This document shows, in pieces, positions 1-10,193 of a DNA stretch of 64,000 nucleotides. Position numbers and translations under genes: made by a program. The stretch is taken from assembly GCA_023055505.1 (NCBI GenBank), contig JALIRH010000013.1:7130001-7194000 (forward strand), in the 5' to 3' direction. Below the pieces are notes generated by a model. It had not been told where the DNA came from. It did no database searches and saw only the letters and a program-made list of their open reading frames with translations. Position 1 is the first letter of the stretch. Every line of letters begins with the position of its first letter. This stretch comes from Callipepla californica brunnescens (taxonomy: Eukaryota > Chordata > Aves > Galliformes > Odontophoridae).

Positions 1-634
1 GCAGCGCCGTCGGGAGCGGCCGGAGCTGTGCGACGGCGGTGCTGCCCGCTCCACGAGCCCGGATCCCTTCGGGATGCGATACCCACCGTGAAAGGCAGCC
101 CCTCCCCGCAGCCCACCCTGTGCGAGGTGGGGTGGGGGGGGAGCGGACGATTCCCCAGCCGTCATCCCTGTGAAATGAACGGCCGTCCCATAAAGTGCCG
201 TCGTCCCATCCCACCCTGTATCTGCCCCGCTCCCCCGGCTCCCTGTGCTTCCCCGGGGTCGCGCCCGTTATTGCATAGCAGAGCATCACCGGACCGTGGG
301 CCCCCGCCCCGAGTCCCTGCTCAAGAGCGGGGTCAGCCCCCCCTCGCCGTGCCCCCATAACCCGGGATGGGACATCCGCAGCGTGCCGAGCTCCCGTCCT
401 TTCCCTTGTTTTCCTTTTTTCTTTTTTTTTCTTCTTTTTTTTTTTGGTGTTTTGTGTTTTTAAATAAAAAATAAAATGTGTACGAAAATAACATTTCTAA
501 GGAAACCATCGGCATTCCTTTCTCTCTCTTTCTCCTCCCCCCCAGGCCCCTCACCTCCCCCCTCTCCCTTTCTTTTTTTTTTTCTCTTTTTTCCCCCCCT
601 TTTTTCCCCCTTTGCCCATCGGCACACCCGCAGG
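1..634. other. GPCR 3' flank, no gene recognised
   Basis: Contains probable 3'-UTR or downstream sequence of the receptor. There are T-rich and C-rich tracts at about 405-445 and 530-610 (+ strand). I saw no canonical AATAAA on the minus strand between the stop codon and the window edge, so the transcript end is unknown. Short open frames here have no recognisable protein. Confidence 0.5.
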
Positions 635-636
635 GC

Positions 637-654
637 GGGGGGGGGGGGGGGGGG
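637..654 (+). repeat. G18 homopolymer in the GPCR 3' flank
   Basis: A run of 18 G on the plus strand, about 100 bases beyond the GPCR stop codon on the transcribed side. It would read as C18 in the mRNA. The exact length may not be reliable, because such runs are error-prone in assembly. Confidence 0.85.
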
Positions 655-679
655 ACGGGGGGTCCTCCCCGGTGGGAAA

Positions 680-752
680 CGCGGACGGCGGAGGGGAGAG
701 GAGCGCGGAGAGGAGGAAGAGGAGGAGGAGGAGGAGGAGGAGAGGAGGAGGC
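680..752 (+). repeat. Polypurine (GGA)n-rich tract
   Basis: An almost pure purine stretch, mainly GGA and GAG triplets, abutting the GPCR stop codon on its 3' side. It would be a CTC/CCT-rich pyrimidine tract in the 3' UTR of the receptor mRNA. Confidence 0.75.
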
Positions 753-754
753 GC

Positions 755-1808
755 TCACACGTCGCTGGATGTCCGCGGGCGGGAGGAGAGCGCGGGGCCG
801 CAGCCGCAGCACGCCAACCACAGCGACTTCTGGATGTCGGGGTTGCGGAAGGCGTAGATGATGGGGTTGATGAGGGAGTTGCAGGCGGCGGGCAGCGCCA
901 GGGAGTACGTGTACACGGCGGGGTAGCTGGAGTCGGCCACCAGCGAGTAGATGGCGAAGGGGATCCAGCAGAGAGCGAAGGTGCCGAGGATGAGGGACAG
1001 CGTGGAGAGCCCTTTGCGGGTGGAGGTGGCCTGCGCCGTGGCGATGAACTGGTGCTGCACGGCGATCTGCTGCGCGTGCCGGAAGGCGATCTTGCAGATC
1101 TGCAGGTAGAGCTGCATCATGAGGGCGAAGAGCAGCAGGAAGGTGACGGCCAGCACGGCCGCGTTGTCCTTGGTGACGGGCCGCAGCACGCTGCAGGCGC
1201 TCTGGTCCCGCAGGCAGTGCCAGCCCAGCGGCGGCAGCAGCCCCACGCCCAGGCACAGCAGCCACATCAGCAGCACCGCGCCGCACGTGAAGCCCAGCGT
1301 GCGCTCGCTGTGGTACGTCAGCGCGTTGTACAGCGACAGGTAGCGGTCCACCGTGATGGCCAGCAGGCTGCACACCGACGCGGAGAAGGCGGCCAGCAGC
1401 AGCCCCGCCGCCCCCAGCTCCGCCGCCTCGCTGGGCGGCCGCAGCAGGTAGCGCACGGCGAAGTTGCCCACCAGCCCCAGCCCGGCCAGGAGGTCTGCCA
1501 GCGCCAGGCTGCCGATCAGCACGAAGCTGGGCGCCCGCAGGCTGGGCGTGTAGAACAGCACCGCCAGCACCAGCGCGTTCTCGCCGGCCACCGCCGTCCC
1601 CGTGGCGCACAGAGCGATGTCCCAAGGGCTGACCGCCGCCGCCGGGCCCCCCCCGCCCGGGGCCGCCGTGCCCGCGGGGCCCCCCCCCGTCCTCCGCCGC
1701 CGCCGAGGGCCGGGCGCTGGGGGCCGAGGCGTTGCCGAGCGCCGGGAGCCGCTGCTGCTGGGACTGCGGCTGCCAGGGCTCTCCCATGGCGGCGGGGCCG
1801 TGCAGCAT
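755..1808 (-). CDS. GPR12-like: GPR3/6/12-family orphan GPCR (GPR12-like), frame broken near N-terminus
   Basis: This is a class A seven-transmembrane receptor. GPR3, GPR6 and GPR12 are constitutively active Gs-coupled receptors that raise cAMP in neurons and oocytes. Seen here: 'PWDIALC' before TM1, 'DRYLSLYNALTYHSERT' at the TM3/ICL2 border (DRY about residues 154-156), 'CWIPF' in TM6 (about 280-284), 'NPIIYAF' in TM7 (about 314-320), a Cys-rich palmitoylation-like 'CCGCG', and the family-typical C-terminus ending SSDV. From the TM1 region to the stop the frame is open. The only ATG in that frame is at 2131, after an implausible GC-rich leader. The likely starts, at 1808 and at 1787 (perfect Kozak GCCGCCATGG), are in another frame that encodes an 'NAS' glycosylation site. 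Removing one base from a C-run (1680-1688 or 1647-1654, + strand) joins the frames into about 350 aa, a normal family length. This is probably an assembly indel, but a real frameshift is possible. It resembles GPR12 more than GPR3 or GPR6, yet is clearly diverged. Confidence 0.9.
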
Positions 1809-1810
1809 CG

Positions 1811-2175
1811 CTGGGGAGAGAGCGAGAGAGGGGAGCGCTGAGCGAGCGGTGCGGGACGGGGAGCCGCGCCGATCCCTGCCCCCCCCCCCCCCCCCCTTTC
1901 CCCCGCAGCCCCGCACCCGCCGCCCCGCAGCCCCCTCCCCCCCCCCCGACCCAGCGCAGCACGGCCACCTTCCGCCGCCCGTTTCGAGCGCGGAGCCGAC
2001 CCTGCCCACCCCCCGTTTCTCCCCGCCCCGCACCCCGCAGCCCTCGGGTCGTTATTTTCGGTCTCCCCCGCGGGGATGCGGCGTGGCAATGCCGGCTGCG
2101 GCCGCCCCAACTTTCTCCTCTCCCCCCGCACTGCCGCAGGGCGATGCCCGCTGCCCCCCCCCCCCCCTCCCGTAC
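1811..2175 (-). other. Probable 5'-UTR intron of the GPCR gene
   Basis: Reading the minus strand, a long pyrimidine tract ends in 'ctctctccccag' and is followed by CG and the candidate start ATG at 1808, so the coding exon would begin at 1810. A possible donor (GAGAG|GTACGG) lies at 2175. A coding exon preceded by a non-coding 5' exon is usual for the GPR3/6/12 family. The acceptor is convincing; the donor is a guess. The interval also contains an 18-base C-run (1879-1896, + strand). Confidence 0.5.
1879..1896 (+). repeat. C18 homopolymer upstream of the GPCR coding exon
   Basis: A run of 18 C on the plus strand, G18 in the sense of the receptor gene. It is about 70 bases upstream of the proposed splice acceptor and is the reverse complement of the G18 run at 637-654. 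Confidence 0.85.
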
Positions 2176-2269
2176 CTCTCTCCGTGCCCGGGGAGCGGCC
2201 GCTCGCCCCCGTTTTCAGCTTTTCCCCTCCCGGTGCCCGCAGCCCGCGGTGCTACGCCTCATTCCTCGG

Positions 2270-2395
2270 TGAACGTCGCCAATAGCGGCGGTGGCGGCTC
2301 GCTGGCATCCACCGGCACTTAATATTCCTGCCCCATTGGATCTGCTGATAAATCTCAACTCTGACGTCAAAGTCTTCACTTATATTCATGATCCA
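2270..2395 (-). promoter_or_regulatory. Candidate GPCR promoter: palindromic CRE and CCAAT boxes
   Basis: A perfect palindromic cAMP response element TGACGTCA lies at 2362-2369. CCAAT motifs are at 2335-2339 (read on the minus strand) and 2279-2283 (plus strand). An AT-rich TATA-like stretch (minus strand GAATATAAG) sits at about 2378-2388. This cluster is upstream of the proposed first exon, in the right orientation for the minus-strand receptor gene, and in an otherwise GC-rich island. The transcription start is not determined. Confidence 0.45.
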
Positions 2396-2490
2396 GCGCT
2401 GTGAATCAGAGCCGCTGTGCTCGGAATAACAACGAGGCCGGGCCGCTCCGCAGAGCACGCGGAGCGGGGGCTCCGCACCTCCCCCCCCCC

Positions 2491-2491
<1 letters not shown>

Positions 2492-2540
<49 letters not shown>
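2492..2540 (+). repeat. (CA)n microsatellite
   Basis: About 24 uninterrupted CA units following a C-rich tract. Open frames crossing it encode alternating Thr-His or Val-Cys and are not genes. Confidence 0.97.
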
Positions 2541-2541
<1 letters not shown>

Positions 2542-2785
2542 CCCGGCCCCCTCCCCCGGCCCAAGGTCGGGGCCGCCGCCGCCGTTTGTGCCGCTGAAGG
2601 GCGGGGAGGGGCGGGGGGATGGGGGGCGGTGCGGTCCGGGCCCCCCCGCAGGGACAGAAATCCCAACGGCACCGCGGTTGTTCCGGCTCCGTCATTCACA
2701 GACGGACGCGCAGCTCCCGAGCGCGGACGATGCTCTCCCGCACGCGGGGGTGTCTCGGAGGCTTCTCCATCCCTACCCCCCCCCT

Positions 2786-2786
<1 letters not shown>

Positions 2787-2819
<33 letters not shown>
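2787..2819 (+). repeat. (CA)n microsatellite, second copy
   Basis: About 16 CA units, 250 bp from the first CA array and again preceded by a C-rich tract. Confidence 0.97.
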
Positions 2820-2822
<3 letters not shown>

Positions 2823-4636
2823 GCCCGTGCCGGTTTCGTAACGCCCCCGACCCGCACCCTCAGCTGCAGCCCGGCCCGGCTCTGCGGGCTGCGGGACCCC
2901 GCGGCGGTCACACGGTGCGGGTCTGGTGCGGAGGGGGGAGGGCCGGGTGGGGGCCCCGAGCGGCCCCAGCAGCGGGCATGAATCTCAGCCCAAAGCCCGC
3001 AGTGCTCGGGCGCGGCCTCCTGGTCCCTCTGCCGGCTCCTGCTGCTCTCCCACCCGCAGGGACCACCCCGTGCAGGTGGGTCCGTGGGCCGGTGCCAGCT
3101 CCGCGCTGTCCTTCGTGTCCGGAGCCATCCCGAAGCCTCCTTGGGGCCACGTCACACGCATGGCCCTCCTTTGGGGCGCATCACGTGTGCGGTCCTACCT
3201 GGAGGCACGTCCCTTATGGTCCCACCTGGGGACACATCACGGTCCTTTCTGGGGACGCATCCTGCTCTTGTCCCAGCTGTGCTCCCAAGGGAGGATGCTG
3301 CTGCCCCTGTCCCGGCTCCGAGGGCCGCTCCCCCACCAGAGCGGGGCACGGTCCGTCCGACGGCGCTGCTGCGATCCCATCCGTGCAGCCTCTGTGTCCT
3401 GCTGTCCCCTGCTGCAGACGGGAGCCTGAAGATGGGAAAACTCCACCGCCTTTGGGACGGTGCTGGGCGGCCGCCTGCAGCCCCCGGAGCGCTCTGCCCG
3501 CGGTACACACACAGGGACAGCCATGTGGCAAGGGGCGAGACCGTTTATCTGGGAAAAAAAAGGGCTTTTGCACGATTTTCCTCCTCCTCTTGTGCCGTGC
3601 CATCCCGTCAGCAACTGCTGCACCTCCAGCACGGTGCGCTGAGCACTGGGACCGTGCAGGGGGAGAGGCAAACCGTCAGGGGAGTGAATGGTGATAACCA
3701 GCAATTAGCACCAAGGCAGTAAGTGTGTGCTGCAGAGCAATGAGGGAGGTTTCCTGAGTTCTAGAGAGGGCGAAATATGGCTTAGGGGGTCCCCTTCGGG
3801 CAGAGGGCTCTGTTCACCAGTGTGGGACATGGGGATCCCAATCACACGTGACCCATCCCTATCCCCATTCCCCCCCACACTGAGTATTTTTCAGGGCCAG
3901 GCTATAATTAGCGGCAGTTCTCCAGGAGCTGTCGCTCACCGTCACGCTGCGCTTTCTTTTCTTAGGAATATGACTAACCTGTGAATGATTAAACGCGCTT
4001 GGGGAAAGGGGAGGGGGAAGCAAATTATTTTGCTCCCCGTGAAGAGAAAGGAGAGCTTTCAGGATGGGCTGTGCAGCATCGGAGAGCAGGAGGAGCTTGG
4101 GTACCCGCAGTGCTCCCCATGAGGATGCTCAGAGTGGGGGGCACCGGGCACTGCTGAACCCCCCCGGGGCAGGGCACCTTTGAGCACAGCGGGGTCCTCC
4201 AGGCCCACCCCTCCCAGCAGCTCCCATAGCTGCCTCGCTCTATCTGCTGCCCTTTAAGGGGAGCACGCTGCTGCCAGGAGCCTGAAGTCGGATCCTGCTG
4301 CTGGAGATGGGCTATTTCGAGGAGCTTTGATGCTTTGTAGGAAGATATTTTTAGTCGGGGAAAAAAAGAAGGTAACGCAGTTTGCAGCTCTCGCAGGAAT
4401 TCTCTCTTCCCCTATCAGTGCTGCTCAACTGCTCGGAGCACAGTTTGGGATGCAGAGGGACAGCATCCAGCAAGGCACTGCCCAAATCCAGCACCTGGCT
4501 GTGTCCACTGGGGGCAAAATGGGAAACCCCACGCCGAGAGTGATGCAGAGCTCTGCTTCCCGCTGCACATGGCATCAGGAACATTCAAACAATTCTACAT
4601 TACGTTTATACTCCCTTTTCTTCCATCCACGAGAAG
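2820..4636. other. Intergenic, no gene recognised
   Basis: GC-rich falling to ordinary composition. Around 3130-3300 there is a loose decaying tandem pattern of phrases like 'ggggcacatcac' and 'ggtcc', each about 30-40 bp. Open frames of up to 425 codons cross this region but depend on GC-rich and CA-repeat sequence and match no family I know. Confidence 0.5.
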
Positions 4637-4768
4637 CCATCCATCCCTGGAGGTGTCTGAGAAATGAGATGTGGCACTGAGGGTCATGGTTAGCGGGCAC
4701 ATGGGCAGAGCTCGATGGTTGGATCAATGACTTCAGGGGTCATTTCCAACCTTAACAACTCCATGAAC
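4637..4768 (+). mobile_element. CR1 LINE 3'-end fragment
   Basis: It carries CR1 3'-region landmarks in order: 'gatgtggcactgaggg', 'catggttagcgggca', 'gatggttggatcaatga', then 'tcatttccaacctt'. It is 5'-truncated and diverged. Sense orientation is plus. Confidence 0.8.
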
Positions 4769-5325
4769 ATAACCACACCGTAGGGACGGCCATGTGAGAA
4801 CATTTCTGCTCTGCTCCCCCTGCTCACTTCTCACAGCCCTCTCTCTGCCCGCACACACGCTCTGTGGGCCCACCCCACCGCACCCTGGCTGCACCCCAGG
4901 GACCGTTGTCACTGTGCTCCAGAAGAGCTCAGAGCTTCTTCCGCTGCAAACTGGAGCAACCACAAAGAAGTTTGAAAGACTAAGCTGGAATTTTTCCAAT
5001 CTCGCACTCTTTTTTGCTTGGAGAAATATTGTGACTCAAAATCTGAAAATGAACAGTTTAACATCAAAAAGAGAAGGGGGGTGGGGAGCGTTGCCAAGAA
5101 TAACACCTTCCTGCCACCCCCGCAGCTTTGCTGGGGAGGTGCTGAGGGTTCAGTGGTGCGAGGCTGTAAGCAGCAGGGCCTGGAGGAGCAGGGTGGCAGA
5201 GCAGCATTTGGGCAATGGCACATTTCACCTTGGGATTTTAATTGCAAGAGCACAGCTCTCTGCTCTGAGCTGCTCTGGCACAACTGTCTCGCAGTGCAGA
5301 ACTTCCAGGGGTGCCTTCCCTGGGC

Positions 5326-5397
5326 ATCCCATCCCATCCCATCCCATCCCATCCCATCCCATCCCATCCCATCCCATCCCATCCCATCCCATCCCAT
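5326..5397 (+). repeat. (TCCCA)n pentanucleotide array
   Basis: About 14 perfect copies of ATCCC (GGGAT on the other strand). Frames across it encode the repeated Ser-His-Pro-Ile-Pro or Gly-Met-Gly-Trp-Asp seen in several overlapping open frames, none of which is a gene. Confidence 0.97.
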
Positions 5398-6475
5398 GTT
5401 CCCAGGTTGTAGGATGCTCATCACAACACAGCCCCAGCCCTCTGCTTTCCAGAGCTGCTGGCTCCTTGCCTTCTTGTAGCACATGCAGGCAGCTCTGTGG
5501 TGAAGGAAACAAATGCACTAATAGCATAGTAATTAGGACACTTAATTACTGATAAAGTTACTCAGCTCCCATTGAAGGCTGCTCACTACTTGCCTTTGTG
5601 TCTGAGAAGCAATGGCTCCAGCCGTGTGACCTTGCTCTCATCCTGGCCACGCTCTGGTGCTCAGGAGCACCACGAGGTGTGTGCTGGCTGCAGGCTGAAG
5701 CTCATCCTTCCCCTGCGGCCCTTGAAGCCTTGGGAGTCCCTAAGGAAAACCAGCAGGGACTGAGCTCTGTATCCCTGCTGCCAACGGCTGGATCCAGGTA
5801 TAGAGGACACTTCTTGGTGGTGTGGCACCGACAGACTCTGCCCTCAATTAATTTGGGCCAACGAATCTGGAGTAGTACCTGTTGGGATCTGGTATTTTAA
5901 GGCCTTGACAAATCTTCGTACAAAAGGGGACACGGGCCAAGTGGGACCTACAGTGCAGCCTGTCCACATCACACCAGCACCGAGGTGACACCAACCTCCA
6001 GCACAGCACAGCACGGAGTACCCAGGGGTCAGTGCTACTCCTCACCTCACCGGGGTGCAGACGGCTTCTCGTAGTGCAGAAAGGATCACACTCAGCTGTG
6101 CACCTCGTGGGCTGCTGTCTGTTTGTGGAAGAGCTGAATGGTCAGTGCTGGAAAATACCAGTGCTGGAAAACACCAACTGCTGCAGCAAACCCAGCTGCA
6201 CACAGCTGCCACCTGAGAACGGGGCTGTCTGCATCTGCTTAGACACAAAAGCAGTTCCCGGGTGTGACAGACCTCAAACACATCCCCTCCAAACACACAA
6301 AGGTGAATTGGTGAAAACAAACAGCCAGGTGCCAGAAAGGATCAACTGTCTCCCTTTGCAAAGCGAGCGTTGTCTTCAGAAAAAATACGAGAGGATTTAA
6401 GTGTTATCCCCCTAACATTGCTTCATTTTTAATGTTTTGTACTCTGATTTATTGCTTGTGGGCATCTAACCTCCT
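5398..6475. other. Intergenic, no gene recognised
   Basis: Ordinary composition. Several short open frames on both strands show no known domain, no splice-supported exon and no repeat I can name. Confidence 0.5.
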
Positions 6476-6588
6476 GCTGGGCTGGACCCTGAGCCACCTG
6501 ATCCAGCTTACCTGTCCCTGATCATTGCAGGGAGCGGGAGCAATGGCCTTTAAAGGTCTCTCTCAACCCAAACGATTCTGTGATTCAG
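6476..6588 (+). mobile_element. CR1 LINE 3'-end fragment
   Basis: The 'gctggaccctgagccacctgat', 'cattgcaggg', 'gcctttaaaggtctctctcaaccc' and 'gattctgtgattca' series is the diverged 3' end of a CR1 copy in plus orientation. Confidence 0.75.
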
Positions 6589-7985
6589 TCGCTGTGTTAA
6601 GGACAAGCAATGCAGGCTGGCTGCAGCGAGGCCTGATGGCACCAGGGGGAGGGAGGCAGGAAGGTTAATGAGTGCAACAGCAGCAAATGCTAGCAGGACT
6701 TTACATATTGCAAATTAATTATGTTTCAGGGGATTGATTCCTTTTGATGAATGCTGAGGACTACGATGGGAAGGTTTTATTTGTCTTGGGGCCTTTGTTA
6801 GTCTATTTTCTTTCTTGTACCAATCAAATGCGATTTGTTTTAAACACAGCCTAAACAGAGCTGGCATGGTGACTTTAAAAGCTCCTGCTGGTAACTAGAA
6901 CATGCCAAGCACAAGCACCAATGCACAAACAACCTCTGCTTCTGAAGTCTTTAGGGCAGAACCTCTCCCCAAGCACACAGCTGGATCTGCTGACCTGGAA
7001 GCAGAACAGCAATGCCAGGAGTGCTTTGTTCTGCTGCTGCTGCTTAGCAGAGGTGGGCAACAGCCACAGGAGGGCTCTGCCTGCGCTCCAAGGAGATGTT
7101 CTGGAGGAGACCTGAAGCAACAGGGCAAACCTAAACTATTCATTGTGACTGGCAAGAACCAGCCCTCTACTACCCATCCCCTACAGTCCATCACGCCTCT
7201 GCTACTCAGAGCTGAACTCACATTGCTCTCAGGTCTTCTGATTTTGGCTGGTTACCATCGAACAAAACTAATTCTGGGGAATGCTCTTTCTCAAGGCACC
7301 AGAAGCCAAACTCATGTTCACCAGAGTAAAAAACCAGTCCTGTTCATTTACGTCTAACGTAAGACCCAGCAGGACAAGGAGCAGACAGAATTCAGGATGT
7401 GAAACGTGCTTTTACTGAGCAGCTGTCACTTCCAAATCTTACCTGCTTCTATTGAACTCTTAGTCCCACAAATTCCTACTCAGAGGAGCAGCCTTTAATC
7501 AAGCTTCCCCCACGTAGAAGTGAATGACACAGGAAGACCTGTCCTGCAATGAACCTGAGCAGCTCTGAGCATACAGTACTATTTTCGCTTTGAAAATGTC
7601 TCTGCTGCAAATACTATCTGACTGATCTGGAACAAAGTCTTATGGAGTCCAACAGCAAAGGATGGAGGAGGGAGAAGGAAAAGGCAAATCACAGGGAAAG
7701 GCAATGGCAGAGCTGTTACAGGTGATGAAAAACACAGTAGGAAACAGCAGCAGCAGGATGGCGATGGGGAGGAGGCCCTGGGTAACCTCTCTTTGGTTTA
7801 CCAGCACATCAGTTGTAATCTACAATGCTGAATTATTCCTCTTAAAGTGCTTCCACACAGGTTTCACGCATGAAAACACAGCAGCCAGGATCAGCCAGCC
7901 TGCCAGCAGAGAGAGAAGCTAAGGAGAGAGTGACTAAGCAATTACTTTTGTTTCTGCCTTGGGTTGCAATTCAAGGAAAAGCGTT
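6589..7985. other. Intergenic between GPCR and USP12-like gene, no gene recognised
   Basis: AT-richer sequence lying between the promoter side of the receptor gene and the probable 3' end of the USP12-like gene. An AT-rich homeodomain-type stretch at about 6700-6760 (contains 'aaattaattatg') could be regulatory. A minus-strand AATAAA at about 6776-6781 could be a very distal polyadenylation site for the USP gene. Confidence 0.4.
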
Positions 7986-7989
7986 TGTG

Positions 7990-10193
7990 TCATGTGAGTT
8001 TGACCATACATGACCTTTATTGGAGACAGGTGGGGTCATTTATTATACAGAAGCAACATCACACCATTCTCTTCCAATTTAATTCCTCTTAGTTTCCTTA
8101 TAAATCTGTAGCAAAAGTGCACTTTTAACAGCTTTTAATCTATAGTATATATCTTTCAATATTCTCTCTCAATCAGGTATTTGTAAAAACGTACCACCAG
8201 ATATACAAAATACATGTCTAGTGTACTACACCGATCTTTGTATTTACTGTTTAGATACTTTAAACTCAGTGCTCAGTTTGTTTGTTTCGTTTTACTATTT
8301 TTTGCAAGGCTTCCTGGTGGCAGGCTTCTGGCAGTGCCACCGGGAGAGGACTCACAGCTCGTGTGAGAAGAAGGGGAGAAGACTCTTAGCCAGGAACAAT
8401 TTTCACACAACAGGACAAGATGACAAGGAGGTTTGCTGTTTCTGAATACGCACTCTGTATCATGAAAAATAATTCACAGAACGTCCACATTTATCCTCTG
8501 AAGGAGGAGATGTGCCAGGAGAATGGAACCTGAACACAGCTGGAATACAATGGTTATGAGCAATCTGCATTTGGAAGGGAAACTAACAATTAACGTGATG
8601 TTTCTGGTCATGGTAAGGGGAAACAAACACGTGCAGCCAACACAAGAAGGTGTCTGTGAGATGCTGCCTTCCTGAGGACAAGATTTTGGTAAATACCTTA
8701 GATCCTGTACAAGCCACACATTGCATAAGTTAACGTCCCCAGGAACACCACACAGAGTGCCCCTGTGTTATCTAACAAGATGAGGAAAACATTAATTTCC
8801 ACTGGTGGTTTAGAGCCAGCTGCAACAAGCTTTGGCACAGAAACAGGACCTTTGAAAAATAAAGTTACATTTCAGATATTTCTTACCAACTCCTGTAAGT
8901 CTTCTCTTTCTAGTTATCCTTGAGACTATAATATATATACTCGTAACGGATAACTACTTAATTTCAGTCTTCAGAAGACTAACCATTTCCCCTGTTAAGC
9001 AAGGCCTATAGAGGTAAGACAATCAGAAGCTTTTTTTTGGGGTGGGATGGGGGGTTACGATTCCCAGCTTGGTGCAAACCGTACCAACAGATGATGAGGA
9101 GCACTTAGCAAGGTAACATCTGGGTTGGTTGGTTTGCTCTCCTTCTTACACGCTCACTGTCTTGAAGACCAAGAACAACTGGATTAGTTTAGTCAGCAAT
9201 GCTTCCCTCGGTTAACCCTTCCCAATTAGCTCTGTTTCAGTGTATTAACATAGATTCAAAATGCTAGTTGCATCAGTTTACCACGTACTGAATGAAACGT
9301 TGAACGGATCCCTGTTTCAAAAAGAGGGCACTTTTGGTTTATGCAGTAACTCCAAGAAATGCTTTAACTCCAAACTTTCTACAGCAACTGGTTGCCACAC
9401 ATTCATCAAAATGTAACTGGTTCTCTGCTCCCCTGAATCTGCAGCAAAGTGGATCTGAGTCAAAACGTCTGCTTAGAAACAAAAAAGAACGCCGGGCTGA
9501 ACGTGGATAACGTCCCATACCTTCCAAAGAAGAATCAGAGCAGTAAAAATAAAAATTAATTAAAAAAAAGCAGTGCTGTTAGTGTTACTAAAACCAAGAT
9601 AATGCATAGTGGGGAATTTACACTGCTGCAGTCAGTTTGTCTGTTTGCTTTTTTTTTTTCCTTTTTTTTTTTTAATTACAGACTTGACATTTCCAATATG
9701 TCTTAGCTTTGTTCTGCTTCTCAAGTCTGAGTCACCAAAAATATCCAGCAACCAGCTGCTGTGCATATCCTAAAATATGCCTTCAGCTGACACTGAATAT
9801 TGAAATCATTCTGCTAAAATACAGAAAAATGATGATGATAGAAACCAAGGTATAGCCTCAGGCCAAATGTTAAATGGTAAAAATTCTACAATGCTACTTT
9901 TAAAACTCTTCTTCAGTCCATGAACAAATAAGCAGCCAGGTTTCAAGTAGAGGTAACACAGATTTTGGAAGATAGCACATAAAAAAAAAGAGCCCAGAAA
10001 GAAAACTGGAGCAAAAGCTCTTGTTACGGCAGTCAGCACTAATCCTCCAAGAAACAGCAGGGAGAAAGCTCTGCCCGCCCTGCTGCATCTGTCCTGGTCC
10101 TACAGCAACAATGAGGAACTGCTTCTGCTGTCACAAACGTGTTCCATTTCGACATTATCTTGATCCCTTTTATTTATACACACATCTTTTGTC
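7990..10193 (-). other. Probable 3' UTR of the USP12-like gene
   Basis: AT-rich sequence after the stop codon with no coding potential. Minus-strand AATAAA hexamers occur at 10169-10174 (about 20 bases after the stop), 8039-8044 and 8016-8021. The last two, 23 bases apart, would end a 3' UTR of about 2.2 kb, which suits a USP12/USP46-type gene. Transcript ends are inferred only. Confidence 0.45.

Larger units (their letters stand above)
600..2700. promoter_or_regulatory. GC-rich CpG-island-like domain over the GPCR gene
   Basis: Nearly the whole interval is very GC rich with frequent CpG. It covers the single coding exon, the proposed 5' intron and the promoter. Because of this composition, long open frames exist on both strands and most are meaningless. 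The edges are estimated by eye. Confidence 0.6.

Noticed and set aside
333..2033. A 566-codon minus-strand open frame through the receptor
   Set aside because: Only its part from 1808 to about the C-runs looks like the real receptor N-terminus. The rest is out of frame with the 7TM sequence and low complexity.
476..2272. A 598-codon plus-strand open frame antisense to the receptor
   Set aside because: It is a by-product of GC-rich sequence and homopolymers, has no known domain, and overlaps a receptor gene that is clearly coding on the other strand.
2406..3694. Open frames with Thr-His or Val-Cys repeats and flanking proline-rich sequence
   Set aside because: These are translations of CA microsatellites and GC-rich DNA, with no supported gene structure.
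4794..5552. Open frames of up to 252 codons with Ser-His-Pro-Ile-Pro repeats
   Set aside because: The repeats are the TCCCA array in translation; the rest matches nothing.
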